From assembly GCA_025526915.1 (NCBI GenBank), contig JAHLKH010000180.1:1-57065 (forward strand): a stretch of 57,065 nt of DNA. The letters are read 5' to 3'. The stretch comes from Entophlyctis helioformis (lineage: Eukaryota; Chytridiomycota; Chytridiomycetes; Chytridiales; Chytriomycetaceae). This document shows positions 10,104-20,198 of the stretch, in pieces. Both the position numbers and the translations under genes were made by a program. The number at the start of each line of letters is the position of its first letter. Position 1 is the stretch's first letter. Under the pieces are notes generated by a model. That model had not been told where the DNA came from. It was given only the letters and a program-made list of their open reading frames with translations, and did not search any database.

Positions 10104-11860
10104 ATGTCGTCCTTCTTTGCCCGCATCTCTGCGCGCAAGCCCATCGAGCTCGTGCAGAAGGAGCTCCACGAGACCGAGTACAAGCGTGCGCTCAACGCCC
10201 TCGACCTGACGTTCCTCGGTATCGGCGGTATCATCGGTGCCGGTATCTTTGTGCTCACCGGCAAGGCTGCCGCCAAGAACGCCGGCCCCGCCATCATCCT
10301 GTCGTTTGTGATCTCGGGCATTGTCTGCGCGCTCGCCTGTCTGTGCTATGCCGAGCTCGGCTCGACCATCCCCGTCTCTGGCTCTGCCTACTCGTTCTCG
10401 TACGCCGCGCTCGGCGAGCTCCTCGGCTGGATCGTCGGCTGGGATCTGATGCTCGAGTACCTTGTTGGTGCTGCGACTGTTGCTGTTGGCTGGGCTGCGT
10501 ACGTCGACATTGCCTTTTCCAAGCTGCTCGACAAGGACACCATCTTTGACCAGCGCTTTTTCAACTCGCCGGTGATCTGGTCCGAGATCGACGACCAGGG
10601 ACCCGGCATGCCCGCAGGCTTCTACATCAACAAGGTCAAGTGCCCCGACGGCAGCGAGTGCACGGCCATCTTCAACGTGAGTGTCTTGTGTGTTCATGGT
10701 GTGCCTCTTATGTGTTTGGACGCAATGAGATGCCAGGCTGTTTGCTGACTCGTATTGCCGCATGCGTGCACGCCTTGTCTCGACGATCCAACCATCCATC
10801 CAACCATCAATCCATCCAACCATCCACCTATCCATCCATCCATCGCAGATCCCCGCCTTCCTGATCATCGTCGTTCTCAGCGGTCTGCTCTTCTGGGGCA
10901 TCAAGGAGGCTGCCTGGGTCAACAACGTGCTCGTTGTCATCAAGATCGCCGTCTGCCTCATCTTCATCTTTGCCGGCATCAAGTTTATCAACCCGTCCAA
11001 CTACTCGCCGTTCATCCCTCCCGAGGAGGCTCGCGGCAAGTACGGTCTGAGCGGTGTGTTTGAGGGCTCGGTGTCGGTGTTCTTTGCGTACATTGGTTTC
11101 GACTCGGTCACCACGACCGCGCAGGAGGCTGCCAACCCGCAGCGCGACCTTCCCATTGGCATCATTGGCTCGCTTGCCATCTGCACGGCTCTGTACATTG
11201 CCGTGTCTGCGGTGCTTGTCGGCATGGTGCCGTACGCCAAGATTGACCTCAAGGCACCCGTCGGTGCCGCGCTTGTTGCCGTTGGCCTGCGTCCGCTTGC
11301 CGTGATTGTGTCGTTTGGCGCGCTCCTCGGCCTCACGTCGGTGCTGCTCACGCTCATGGTTGGCCAGCCGCGCATCTTCTACTCGATGGCTTACGACGGC
11401 CTGCTCCCCGAGGTGTTTGCCAAGCTGCACCCGTGCACAAGACGCCGTACGTCACCACGATGTTCTCTGGCATTGTGTGCGCGCTCCTTGCCGGCCTCCT
11501 CCCCGTCGACATTCTCGGCAACCTGACGTCGGTGGCACGCTTGCGGCCTTCTTCCTTGTGTCGGTGTCGACGCTTGTGCTCCGCATCACGGCGCCCGACC
11601 TTCCGCGCAAGTTCCAGATCCCCGGCGGCTTCTGGATCGGTGGCATGATCATCCCCGGCCTGTCTGCGTTTGCGTCTGCGTTCCTGTTCGCTTGGTCGAC
11701 TCCCGCGTCGATCCTGCGTGTTGTCATCTGGATGGCCGTCGGTATCCTTGTGTACCTCCTGTACGGCTACCGCAACTCGAAGCTCGGCCAGCACCTTGCC
11801 GAGCTCGCAGCCAACAACGGCGTCGCTGACTCGAAGAAGGCCGATGCTGGCGAGGCTTGA
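10104..11860 (+). CDS. APC-superfamily amino-acid permease (cationic amino-acid transporter-like), two frameshifts
   Basis: Exons 10104-10676 and 10849-11860. The N-terminus [20 protein letters not shown] leads into TM1 with the APC unwound motif [18 protein letters not shown], then [20 protein letters not shown], typical of the CAT/YfnA-type family with about 12 TM segments. The second exon carries [20 protein letters not shown] and [20 protein letters not shown], both classic CAT motifs. Two apparent 1-base losses disrupt the 3' part: at about 11431 (LHP to VHKTPYVTT) and about 11535 (NLTSV to GTLAAFFLV); all three frame segments are conserved, so the protein is probably intact in vivo. Expected at the plasma or vacuolar membrane, importing basic or neutral amino acids; substrate not deducible. 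Codon use is strongly C-ending compared with neighbours, suggesting high expression. Start is Kozak-like (accaccATGtcg). Confidence 0.92.
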
Positions 11861-12160
11861 ACAGCCTGCCTGCTCATCCACCACGTGCACTCCATGTAAT
11901 ACATCTTACCATCGCAAATACATCTGTGAACCGCATGCAGCCACTTTGCATCCGTTTTGTTGGTCAAGCGAGTCGAAGTCGTCGTGGATGTCATGGATGG
12001 ACATGGATGGATGCTGGGTGGTTGGACATGGATGGATGTTCAATGATTGGCAGAGCAAGCAGGTGCAGCCTGCTGGATTGGCTTTGGATGTGGCAGTGTG
12101 GCAGTGCTAGTGTGGCAGTGCAGGATTGTGAACGATGGGCAGTCGAATGTGGCACCAAGA

Positions 12161-12233
12161 GCCTCCTTAGCTCAGTGGTAGCAGCGCTTGCCTAGTAAGC
12201 AAGAGGTCAGGTGTTCGAATCACTTAGGAGGCA
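12161..12233 (+). tRNA. tRNA-Thr (anticodon AGU)
   Basis: Full 73-nt cloverleaf: acceptor GCCTCCT pairs with AGGAGGC, D-arm GCT/AGC, anticodon stem CTTGC/GCAAG enclosing loop CTAGTAA (anticodon AGT at 12194-12196), 5-nt variable loop, T-arm AGGTG-TTCGAAT-CACTT, discriminator A. No intron. The A and B box positions are normal (TAGCTCAGTGG and GTTCGAATC). The wobble A is presumably modified to inosine to read ACU/ACC/ACA. Confidence 0.95.
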
Positions 12234-12419
12234 CACTGGGACGCCATTCGTTTTGCATCCCATGGATCCCTTTTGCATGTCGTGGATCCCACACTGTGGA
12301 TCAAAGTGCCGTTCTGTTTTGCGCTGCGTCCTGGCAGGCATGGCATCGCCCTTGGCCTGCCATCGGGCGTCGCATCGTGCAGGGTGTCTGGGGTGTCTGG
12401 TGCGCTGATACTCGCGAAA

Positions 12420-12570
12420 GCGCACAACGTCACGCCTGTGCAGTGATGGACGATCGGCTCGCTGTATGTGGGCAACCAACAGCAGGGTGCCAACCTCCGG
12501 GCTGAGATCAGCATCCCTGCTTTGGCCGACGGCCATGGCATCCGTGGGCTGATGTTTGCAGACGATGTGT
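12420..12570 (+). mobile_element. LINE-type reverse-transcriptase fragment (FADD box)
   Basis: One frame reads GSLYVGNQQQGANLRAEISI then PALADGHGIRGLMFADDV. LMFADDV is the catalytic [YF]xDD box of non-LTR retrotransposon RT. Sequence either side is not RT, so this is a short relic. The same string recurs at 17345 and 23907. It lies about 190 bp downstream of the tRNA-Thr gene. Confidence 0.75.
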
Positions 12571-13206
12571 GTCGATGGCGTTCGCCTGCCAGTCCATCCT
12601 TGCTCTGTCGATGCTGGAGGTCTTGAGCGGTGCACCGCCAGCCACTCCTTGCACAGGATTGATGGGCCGCAGATGCGATGTGATGCAGGCATGCACAAGC
12701 CAATGGAGGCAGTCGTATTGTTGATGGCATTGTTGAGGGCGTTGGCGCAGTGTCATCCAAACGCCAATGCGCGGGTCCCTGTCACATGCGGCTTGCATCG
12801 CCAGCCAATGACTTGCGGCCAACTTTGAGCAAGCCTGCACTCGACCTCACTAACGACAACGCCGATGGCTGCTGCTGTGAGCATGCGACCGCCATGAGAC
12901 ACTGGCCAGCACATACCGGCAGACCACAGCTTCCCAGCAAGCCCAAACACCCTCATCTGTGTGCACGCTGCCTGCTGTCTGCAGCCTTGAACGCCGCATC
13001 CAATATCGCGCGTTTTGGATGAAAACGCCTTCGCATACGATGGCGATGAAGGGCGGATGAGAGCGGATGGTGATGGCGAAGCAACTGTGCCCGTGTGGCA
13101 GCCTGCGGCATCCTTCGCACCAGCGTTTTCCTTCAAACGGCGGGTTGTTCCCCGCTCACTTTCCCTCACCGTCCACTTCAAACGAACCAAGGATCCCCTC
13201 GGCAGC
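12571..13206. other. Intergenic, 636 bp
   Basis: No gene recognised. It may contain an undetected first exon (signal peptide) of the LRR gene. Part of it may be further decayed retroelement sequence flanking the RT relic. Confidence 0.4.
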
Positions 13207-16200
13207 ATGTCAGGCCTTACGCTTCTCCAGCAAGACTGCGCTGTCCTTAGCAGCATCTGGCCAGACACCTTCCCTGCGGACAGGAGCTGCTGTGAGCTCG
13301 AAGACTTTCCAGCGAACTGCGATGGTGTCCGTGTTACGAGGATGTACGTTTCTTCTCGCCGGCGGTCCTATGTGCTGCACCAGATCAGTTGACGCCGCTC
13401 TCTACGCCTTACATGATGTGTTCTCTCGCCTGAACTCTCTGTGTCCTCTTGCCACCGTCGCCGTCGTTTCTCTCTTTCCCCCATATGCACCGCCTTCCAT
13501 GGCTTGACGATGCCATCACCTGCGTCAACCATGATCCTTCAAAACAACAGCCGTCTGGTCGATGGTGCTGGCAAGACTGTGGACAGCGCCTTCCCTAAGG
13601 AGCTCGCTGCCCTCACTGGCCTCACAAACATGTTAGCACAAATGTCTGCTTGCTACGTTTGACATATTCCTTGCTAACCATTCAAGCCATGCTCATGCCA
13701 TGAACCACTCTGAATAGTAATCTTTCCAAAAACGCCTACACTTCAATCCCTGAAAGTGTCTTTGCCAATCTGACTGCGCTTGAGCAGCTGTATGTGCAGT
13801 GCTGGTGTCTCATTCCCTTGCTTTGGGATCGTGCTGACATGGATCGCTTTCTTACATTTCTGAACACATCAAAGCACTCTTGACGGCAACAACTTTGATG
13901 GCAAGCCAATCCCGTCGTTTTTGGGCAACCTGCCAAGTATCTCCACTCTGTAAGTCGCAGTGTGCTGGCGTTGAGGGTGCTTCAAATGTGCAAGATTTCT
14001 GACTGGAACTCACTCTTTGCTGTTGATTCCTCTCGCATCCATTGCCGTCCAATCACGGAAACCATATGCCTTTGACGCTTATGGATGTCACTGCAGATCA
14101 CTCTCGTCTAGTGGCTTCGGTGGCGAGATCCCTGCCAGTTTCGAGAAGCTAACCAAGCTTCAATCCCTGTGAGTCACATGCATGACATGCCGCGCTTGAG
14201 CATGCGCGACATCATGCGCTCCTGACACCATTGCTTGGGCAGCGATTTTGCCAACAACAACCTCCAAGGCACCATTCCCTCGTGGATCAACAACCTCCAG
14301 AAACTTAGAGTCTTGCAAGTTTTGGGTTCAGCGACGATTGCCACTCATCCTTTCAATCGACTGACATATTCTTGCTGTCCTTGCTCCCCTGTCATCCCAA
14401 CCTACCAGTGCATTCCAAAACAACACGCTGCTGACTGGACCACTCCCCGAATTTGTTGATAATGGAATTGAATGCAATGGGGAAAGCACGGATGTTTGCC
14501 TTCCTGATGGATACCAAGGTCCTGAATGTAGCATCACCAAGACCTGTAAGTCACATCACATGCCTTGCAATCTGGTTGGTCTGGTCGCATGAATCGCGAC
14601 TAACTCGTGCTGTTCAACCATGCCGTTCTGCCTCAGGCTATTTTGCTCCTGCTGGCTCGGACTGCGCGATCCTCCAAGACACCATTCCTTCTGTCTTTTC
14701 CAAGTATTCCGACTGCTGCAAGGTGGATGGCGTCAGCTGTGATGCCGACAACCGTGCCACCAAGCTGTGAGTTGCCATGCTTCTTGATGCTCTGATCGTG
14801 AGCATGCATTCTAACACGCTTTGCCAATCCAAGCCTGCTTCCAACCAAGAGCATCTCTGGTCAGCTGTCGGTCAAGATCGGCGGTCTCACCAAGCTTGAG
14901 GAGCTGTGAGTTGTGCCATGTCATGCCATGTTGACGTGCACCACACAACACTGACCGACTGACACTGCTGCCGCACGATCAGCGACCTGTCGAACAATGC
15001 CATCGAGGGTCCACTCCCCGATACGTTTGACAAGCTGACCTCGCTCGCCTCTCTGTGAGTGCATGCATGCTGGCTGGCTGATGGCGATCATCGCAGCTGT
15101 TGCTGACTCTGCATTCTCATGAACAGCAATGTCGCCAACAACAAGCTCACTGGTCCCGTCCCCAAGACTCTTGCTCAGCTTGCTTCCCTCACCAAGCTGT
15201 GCGTGCCATTCCACTGAGCTGCACTTGGATTGACTGCACGACACGATGCTGACACGCTCACTCCTTGCCAACCAACAGCGACATCTCTGGCAACACCGGC
15301 ATGGACGGCACGCTTCCTGGCTTCCCTGCGACTCTGACTGACTGCAAGGGCACCGACACTGGCATCTGTGTTCCCCAAGACGTGACTCTTGCCCAATCGT
15401 GCGGCATCACCAAGAATTGTAAGTCATGTTCAATGCCATGTGTTGTTCTGACTGTGAGGATCGTGACTGACGCATGCTGCTCAACCATCTTGCCGTGCTT
15501 GCACAGGCCCGTACACTGCTCCTGCCGGCTCGGACTGCGCCGGTCTTCAACAGCAGCTTCCGTTCATGTTTGCGGGCAAGTCCTGCTGCAAGGTCCCTGG
15601 AGTGTCATGTAACAAGGACGGCCGAGTCACATCGATGTAAGTTGCACTTGGTGCTCTGTCGCGTTCAAGCTCACAAACACGCCGACTGACTTTGCTCTTC
15701 CTCCTCCTGCACAGCATCAAGCCTGGACCCAAGAAGACTGGCAAGCGCGACGTTGCTTCCATCATCACTGGACGGTTCCCTGATCTCGGAAACCTGACCT
15801 ACCTTGAGAAAATGTGAGTCGTCATGATCATCTGCCAGCATGCATACGCCATCAACTCACACTGACGATCCATCTCCAACCAGCGACTTTTCGAACAACG
15901 ACATCGAGGGTCCCCTTCCCGACATGTTTGACAAGCTGACCTCGTTCACATCGCTGTAAGTGAACGCTGGCTGGCTGATGGCGATCATCGCGGCTGTTGC
16001 TGACTCTGCATCGCATGAACAGCAATGTCGCCAACAACAAGCTCACTGGTCCCATTCCCAAGACTCTTGCTCAGCTTGCTTCCCTCACCAAGCTGTGCGT
16101 GCCATTTCACTGTGCTGTGTTTGGATTGACTGCACGGCACGATGCTGACATGCTCACTCCTTGCCAACCAACAGCGACATCTCTGGCAACACCGGCATGG

Positions 16201-17047
16201 ACGGCACGCTTCCTGGCTTCCCTGCGACTCTGACTGACTGCAAGGGCACCGATACTGGCATCTGTGTGCCTCCCGGCCTGACTGGCACCGACTGTGGCAT
16301 CGAGACCAAGTGTGAGTTGCGATGCTGGATGAATGAGTGTTGTGGATCTGTGCAGCAACTGACGCGCGTTTCCGGGATGCTGCTAAAGGCTATGTGCCAA
16401 CAACCACTGAGACGACCACCACGACCACGACCACTGAGACGACCACGATAACAACCACGACCACGGCGACGACTGAGTCTGCCACCGCGACTGATGCTGC
16501 TCCAACCACCACTGAGACTGCGACAACCAACTCCGAGACTGCCGCCATTGCCGTGACTACGACCACCGCGTCCGAGGCTGTTGCTCCTTCCGCGACCGCA
16601 TCTGAGGCTGCATCCGCGACCACTGGCGTGCCTGTTGTTGTTCCTGAGACGACCACGGCCGCGTCTGCTGCCTCTGCCACTGCCGGACCCGCTGCTCCTG
16701 CTTCCACGACCGTGCCTGCCGTGCCTGCTGCCTCGATCACGGCTGCTCCTGCTGTCCCGGCTTCCACGACTGTCGTGCCTGTCGTCGTTGCTCCATCCAC
16801 GACCGCCTCTGCTGCTGCCGCTGTGGTCATCACAACTACTGTCGCACCTGTCGTTGTTGTTCCTGGTGCCATGACAACCGTTGCTGCTGTGTACGGTCAG
16901 CCATCCGCCGCTCCGTCGCCCTCTCCCTCTGGCGGTGCCTCCATCTACGGCACTGGTGACGAGCCCATCCTCAGCGGTGCGACTGCCATGGCTGCCTCGC
17001 TGGTGTCGCTCGTTGCTGCTCTGCTCGCTCCTCTCGCCCTCTTCTGA
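13207..17047 (+). CDS. Leucine-rich-repeat cell-surface protein with Ser/Thr stalk and GPI-type tail
   Basis: About 18 exons: 13207-13343 (start uncertain), 13551-13631, 13718-13789, 13875-13949, 14097-14168, 14243-14314, 14409-14545, 14637-14766, 14834-14905, 14983-15054, 15127-15198, 15279-15418, 15507-15636, 15715-15813, 15884-15955, 16023-16094, 16175-16311, 16356-17047. Most LRR exons are exactly 72 nt, one 24-residue repeat each (for example DLSNNAIEGPLPDTFDKL), bounded by phase-2 introns within a Leu codon. These are plant/fungal-type LRRs (GxIP motif). Interspersed Cys-rich caps follow the pattern SDCAxLQ...CCK...C (exons 1, 8, 13). The last exon encodes a long Thr/Ala/Ser/Pro-rich, probably O-glycosylated stalk ending in a hydrophobic tail (MAASLVSLVAALLAPLALF) typical of a GPI signal. 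No signal peptide is seen, so a 5' exon is probably missing. Likely a wall or surface adhesion/recognition protein. Confidence 0.85.
14315..14408 (+). other. GC-AG intron in the LRR gene
   Basis: The exon ending AGAGTCTT is followed by GCAAGT, the consensus of GC-AG introns, and the acceptor is CCTACCAG at 14408. Using GC keeps the 72-nt exon length and phase 2 shared by neighbouring exons; no GT donor gives that fit. Confidence 0.75.
14983..16311 (+). repeat. Internal duplication in the LRR gene (exons and introns)
   Basis: Exons 10-12 (14983-15418) and 15-17 (15884-16311) are near-identical in nucleotide sequence, including introns (shared GCTGGCTGGCTGATGGCGAT and GTTGCTGACTCTGCAT) and the exon encoding SGNTGMDGTLPGFPATLTDC. 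The spacing of about 0.9 kb shows a tandem segmental duplication inside the gene, not ancient repeat amplification. Confidence 0.85.
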
Positions 17048-17274
17048 TCTGCTTTGTGATGCTTCTGCAAAGCGCGATCTGTCCGTCTCCTTTCTTCTCA
17101 TGCTCTCATCCACCAACCAAGCCACACAAGATGGCGCTCTCATCAACCAAGACTGCAACAGCAGCAGCAGCAGCTACACCAAGACTGATACAACAGCCAA
17201 TAAAGCCGGATGGTCTCCATCCACCAAAACCCACACCATATGCACGATCAGGCAATGTGCTCAGTGAGCCATTC
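17048..17274. other. LRR gene 3' flank
   Basis: Probable 3'UTR of the LRR gene followed by CAG-rich spacer; AATAAAG at about 17199 could be a polyadenylation signal. The retroelement relic begins soon after. Confidence 0.35.
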
Positions 17275-17520
17275 ACTGCCAGGCGAGGCGACCGCCATGC
17301 CTGGCCTCCTGTGCAACCTGTTCCTCAATGACAGCCTCAATGGCATCCCCGAGATCAGCATCCCTGCTTTGGCCGACGGCCATGGCATCCGTAGAATGTG
17401 GCCATTCTTGCAGAGTAGCACGCAGCATTGGCAGCCGCCGTGCAAGCCATAACGGCATGGGCAGACAAGCGCGACAATTACGCCTTCATTCCAACAACGA
17501 GCGAGTCTTGGCTGTTCATG
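17275..17520 (+). mobile_element. LINE-type reverse-transcriptase fragment with in-frame stop
   Basis: One frame reads AMPGLLCNLFLNDSLNGIPE then ISIPALADGHGIR; this is the RT segment with the FLND motif just upstream of the FADD box. The FADD residues themselves are lost, and a second frame continues VAILAE, stop, HAALAAAVQAITAWADKRDN, the region that follows FADD in LINE RTs. So it is a deleted and stop-interrupted relic. It abuts the 3' end of the ankyrin gene on the opposite strand. Confidence 0.8.
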
Positions 17521-17522
17521 CA

Positions 17523-19407
17523 TCACTTGCTTGATGCTTGCAGTTTCTGGATGGTCGACTCGAGTCTCTCGATGGTGGTCCTGGAAGCATTCCCTCGTTT
17601 TGCCTTCGCGAGCAGCGACTGTGCCCGATCCATCGTGAGGCTGCCAAACAGAATATCGGCGACTTCGGCAGTGTTGGAACAATCGAGTAAACTGAGCACA
17701 ACCGAGTGTCCGCGATCTATCAAGTACTGCAGCATCTCGGTATTGCCCCTGTAGACCACATAATGATGGATATGGCTTGATGCCTGCCCGCCTTTCGAGT
17801 GCATGTACTTGAGAACGTCCATGCGTCCATGGTAGATGGCGTAATCCAGAGTGTTGGACGTGAGCTCCTCCTGGCGGGTCTCATGGAGCCACTGCACCAC
17901 ATGAAGATGGCCATTTTCAGCCGCCAAACTCATCGCTTGTGCAGTGCATCCTTCCTTGCGGTTGGCATGCAGCCACTTGACAACGTGCAGATGACCGTTG
18001 CGAGCCGCGTTGTCCATCGCATCAGTCGTGCATCCTTCCGTCCTGTTTTCGTGGAGCCACTTGACCACATGCAGATGGCCCTTGGCCGAAGCCCGATTCA
18101 TCGCTCGTGTAGTGCATCCTTCCGTGCGGTTGGCATGCAGCCACTTGACCACATGCAGATGGCCGTTATCAGCCGCGTTGTCCATCGCCAATGTTGTGCA
18201 TCCTTCCGTGCGGTTGGCATGCAGCCACTGCACCACATGAAGATGGCCATTTTCAGCCGCCAAACTCATCGCTTGTGCAGTGCATCCTTCCGTGCGGTTG
18301 GCATGCAGCCACTTGACAACGTGCAGATGGCCGTTATCAGCCGCATTGTCCATCGCTCGTGTAGTGCATCCTTCCGTGCGGTTGGCATGCAGCCACTTGA
18401 CAACGTGCAGATGGCCGTTTTCAGCCGCCAAACTCATCGCTTGTGCAGTGCATCATTCTGTGCGGTTGGCATGCAGCCACTTGACCACATGCAGATGGCC
18501 ATGACCAGCCGCTCCGTCCATGGCATCAGTCGTGCATCCTGGCACACCGAGATCGAACAAGTATTGGACGACATCGAGATGTCCGTGTTCCGCAGCTTGA
18601 TCAACGGCACTGGGCAGGATCTCGTCTCGCAAGTAGTCATTCGCCATCCAGTCCTTGAGTGTGTTGTACTTGTCGTCGAGATGCTTGAGCAGATCGAGGC
18701 ATCCAAAGCGGACGGCCATGCGAGCGAGTGCGATCGGATACTTAAAGTCAACCAGGTCGAACCAGCCGTGCCACATGGCGATGAGAAGCAAGCGGCTGCT
18801 GTGCCAGTGAGTGAAGAGGGACGATCCGTCGTAGTTGTTGTGTCTGCATCGTCCTTCTTATACTTGTCCTCCGTGTACTGAGGAAAGCGCTTGCAGAGAC
18901 GGTCGTACATGGAGCGAGAGTGTGCGAGAAGCAGTCCGTTGTCGGCCGTCAGCTTGACGTCGGGCAGCAGGTCGAGATCGCCCTGCCAGTCCATCTTGAA
19001 CGCTTCGGTCCACAGCTGTCGCTTGGTCGCTTCGTCGAGTGTGGCGGCGTCGCCGAGCAGGCCGCACAGGAAGCGAGTGAGCGGGCCAGCGTGCTTGAGG
19101 ATCATGGCATGGATCTCGGCTGGCTTGCCGTCCCAGTGGCTGCTGCCGTACGCAAGGTCGCCGGTGGCTGGCGGCACCACATAGCGAGGCACACATGGCT
19201 GTGGTGTCGTTGCTGCTGCTGCTGCTGTCTTGAGTCGCTTAGCTGGCGGCTGTCCTGGCTGTCCTGGCTGTCCTGGCGTCCTGGCTGTCCTGCCTGGCTG
19301 CCACTCGCTCCAACGACCTGCTCGACTGTGTTCTGCAGCTGGCTCTGCAGACGGCGCACTTGCTCGTCGCTGGCTGCTGCTGCAGCTGCACTGACTGTCG
19401 TCATCAT
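17523..19407 (-). pseudogene. F-box-like/ankyrin-repeat gene with two frameshifts and one nonsense codon
   Basis: Minus strand. Start at 19407 (MMTTVSAAAAAASDEQVRRL), a short coiled coil (QVRRLQSQLQNTVEQVV), a GQP-repeat linker, a basic PPAKRLK motif that may be a nuclear signal, then SSHWDGKPAEIHAMILKHAG, the same F-box-like module as the other ankyrin genes here. At least eight 28-residue repeats follow (CTTRAMDNAADNGHLHVVKW...), nearly identical at DNA level. Breaks: one base lost in the GQP repeat at about 19275; one base lost at about 18848 (between KKDDA and NNYDGSS); and TGA at about 18453 where sister repeats have GGA (NRTEG). Apart from these the frame is open to 17523. It may be a young pseudogene, or intact if the indels are consensus errors; the nonsense is a substitution and harder to dismiss. 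Confidence 0.7.
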
Positions 19408-19532
19408 CGTCACAGCTGCTTGCTCGCTTTGTGGTTGTGAGGACAAGATCCACTCGAAGCGACCGCGTCCATCTGCAGCACTCTTGGCTCTGCTGGTCTG
19501 CTCGCTCGCTTGCTGTGCAGCGGCATGGGCAG

Positions 19533-19971
19533 CAAGTGTCCAGTCCAGCCCCGCCTCAAGGCATACGGCCTGGCTGGCACACTCAAGTCTGCCAGCGAGT
19601 GCGACACGGCTGCCATCCACACTGCGTTCCAGATGCACAAGACAGCCAACATCATCGCGATCCCGGTCTTTGACCCGCGACGCTCGGAAGGGCACCGGTT
19701 TCTGATGCTTGTCGTGTGGGCGGCATCTACACGGCTCGCCGCGCCATCAGTGCCAACCTGCTCGACCCAACCCGTTTGGCGACGGTTCATGCTGCATTCT
19801 GTGCGGCGAGAATCTGGGAAGCACGCTGGAGACTGCGCACATTGCGCTCGAGTGCACACAGGAGCGGATCGTGGCTATTCGCACAGCGCATGGGCTGTGT
19901 GGCTTGAATGCAAGGTTACAGCTGCACGCACTGAGGCTGGCGAGGCGTGCAGTTTGAGCACTTGGAATTGA
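19533..19971 (+). mobile_element. Probable LINE ORF2 C-terminal fragment with CCHC-type knuckle
   Basis: Plus strand, starting around MGSKCPVQPRLKAYGLAGTL. After one frame change near 19710 it reads NPFGDGSCCILCGENLGSTL then ETAHIALECTQERI. The C-x2-C-x8-H-x4-C spacing is the zinc knuckle found after the RT domain of many non-LTR elements. There is no intact reading frame. It sits immediately upstream of, and divergent from, the broken ankyrin gene. The assignment rests on the knuckle and on RT relics nearby; a host gene fragment is possible. Confidence 0.5.
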
Positions 19972-20198
19972 ACGGCATACTTGTCCACCGAAGACGGAAG
20001 TCAGTAGGTTGTGATTGAGGATTCGTGTCTCCAGAATGCACAGCGTCAATGCCAAAGTCAGTGCCAAGTGGATCTCTTTGTGACAAGGTGGCAACGCTTC
20101 TCGTATTCTGCGGCTCAGATCTGCGGCTTGCATTGCGGCACTCGGGTTCATTCCAAGGATGAAAGCAAATGGAATGTTCCCATTTGTAGCCGGAGTGG

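Noticed and set aside
12753..13268. 171-codon minus-strand frame
   Set aside because: Antisense to the Cys-cap exon of the LRR gene, no recognisable motif.
18440..18460. In-frame TGA of the ankyrin gene as a selenocysteine codon
   Set aside because: Sister repeats have Gly (GGA) at this position, there is no redox context and no SECIS-like hairpin was looked for with success; a nonsense substitution is simpler despite the SCLY-like gene nearby.
17523..18520. CRISPR-like array of regular 84-bp direct repeats
   Set aside because: No spacers; units are contiguous coding ankyrin repeats in a eukaryotic gene.
17799..18881. 360-codon plus-strand open frame with regular repeats
   Set aside because: It is the antisense of the ankyrin array; the minus strand carries the recognisable ankyrin motifs, and the GC-rich repeat keeps the opposite strand open.
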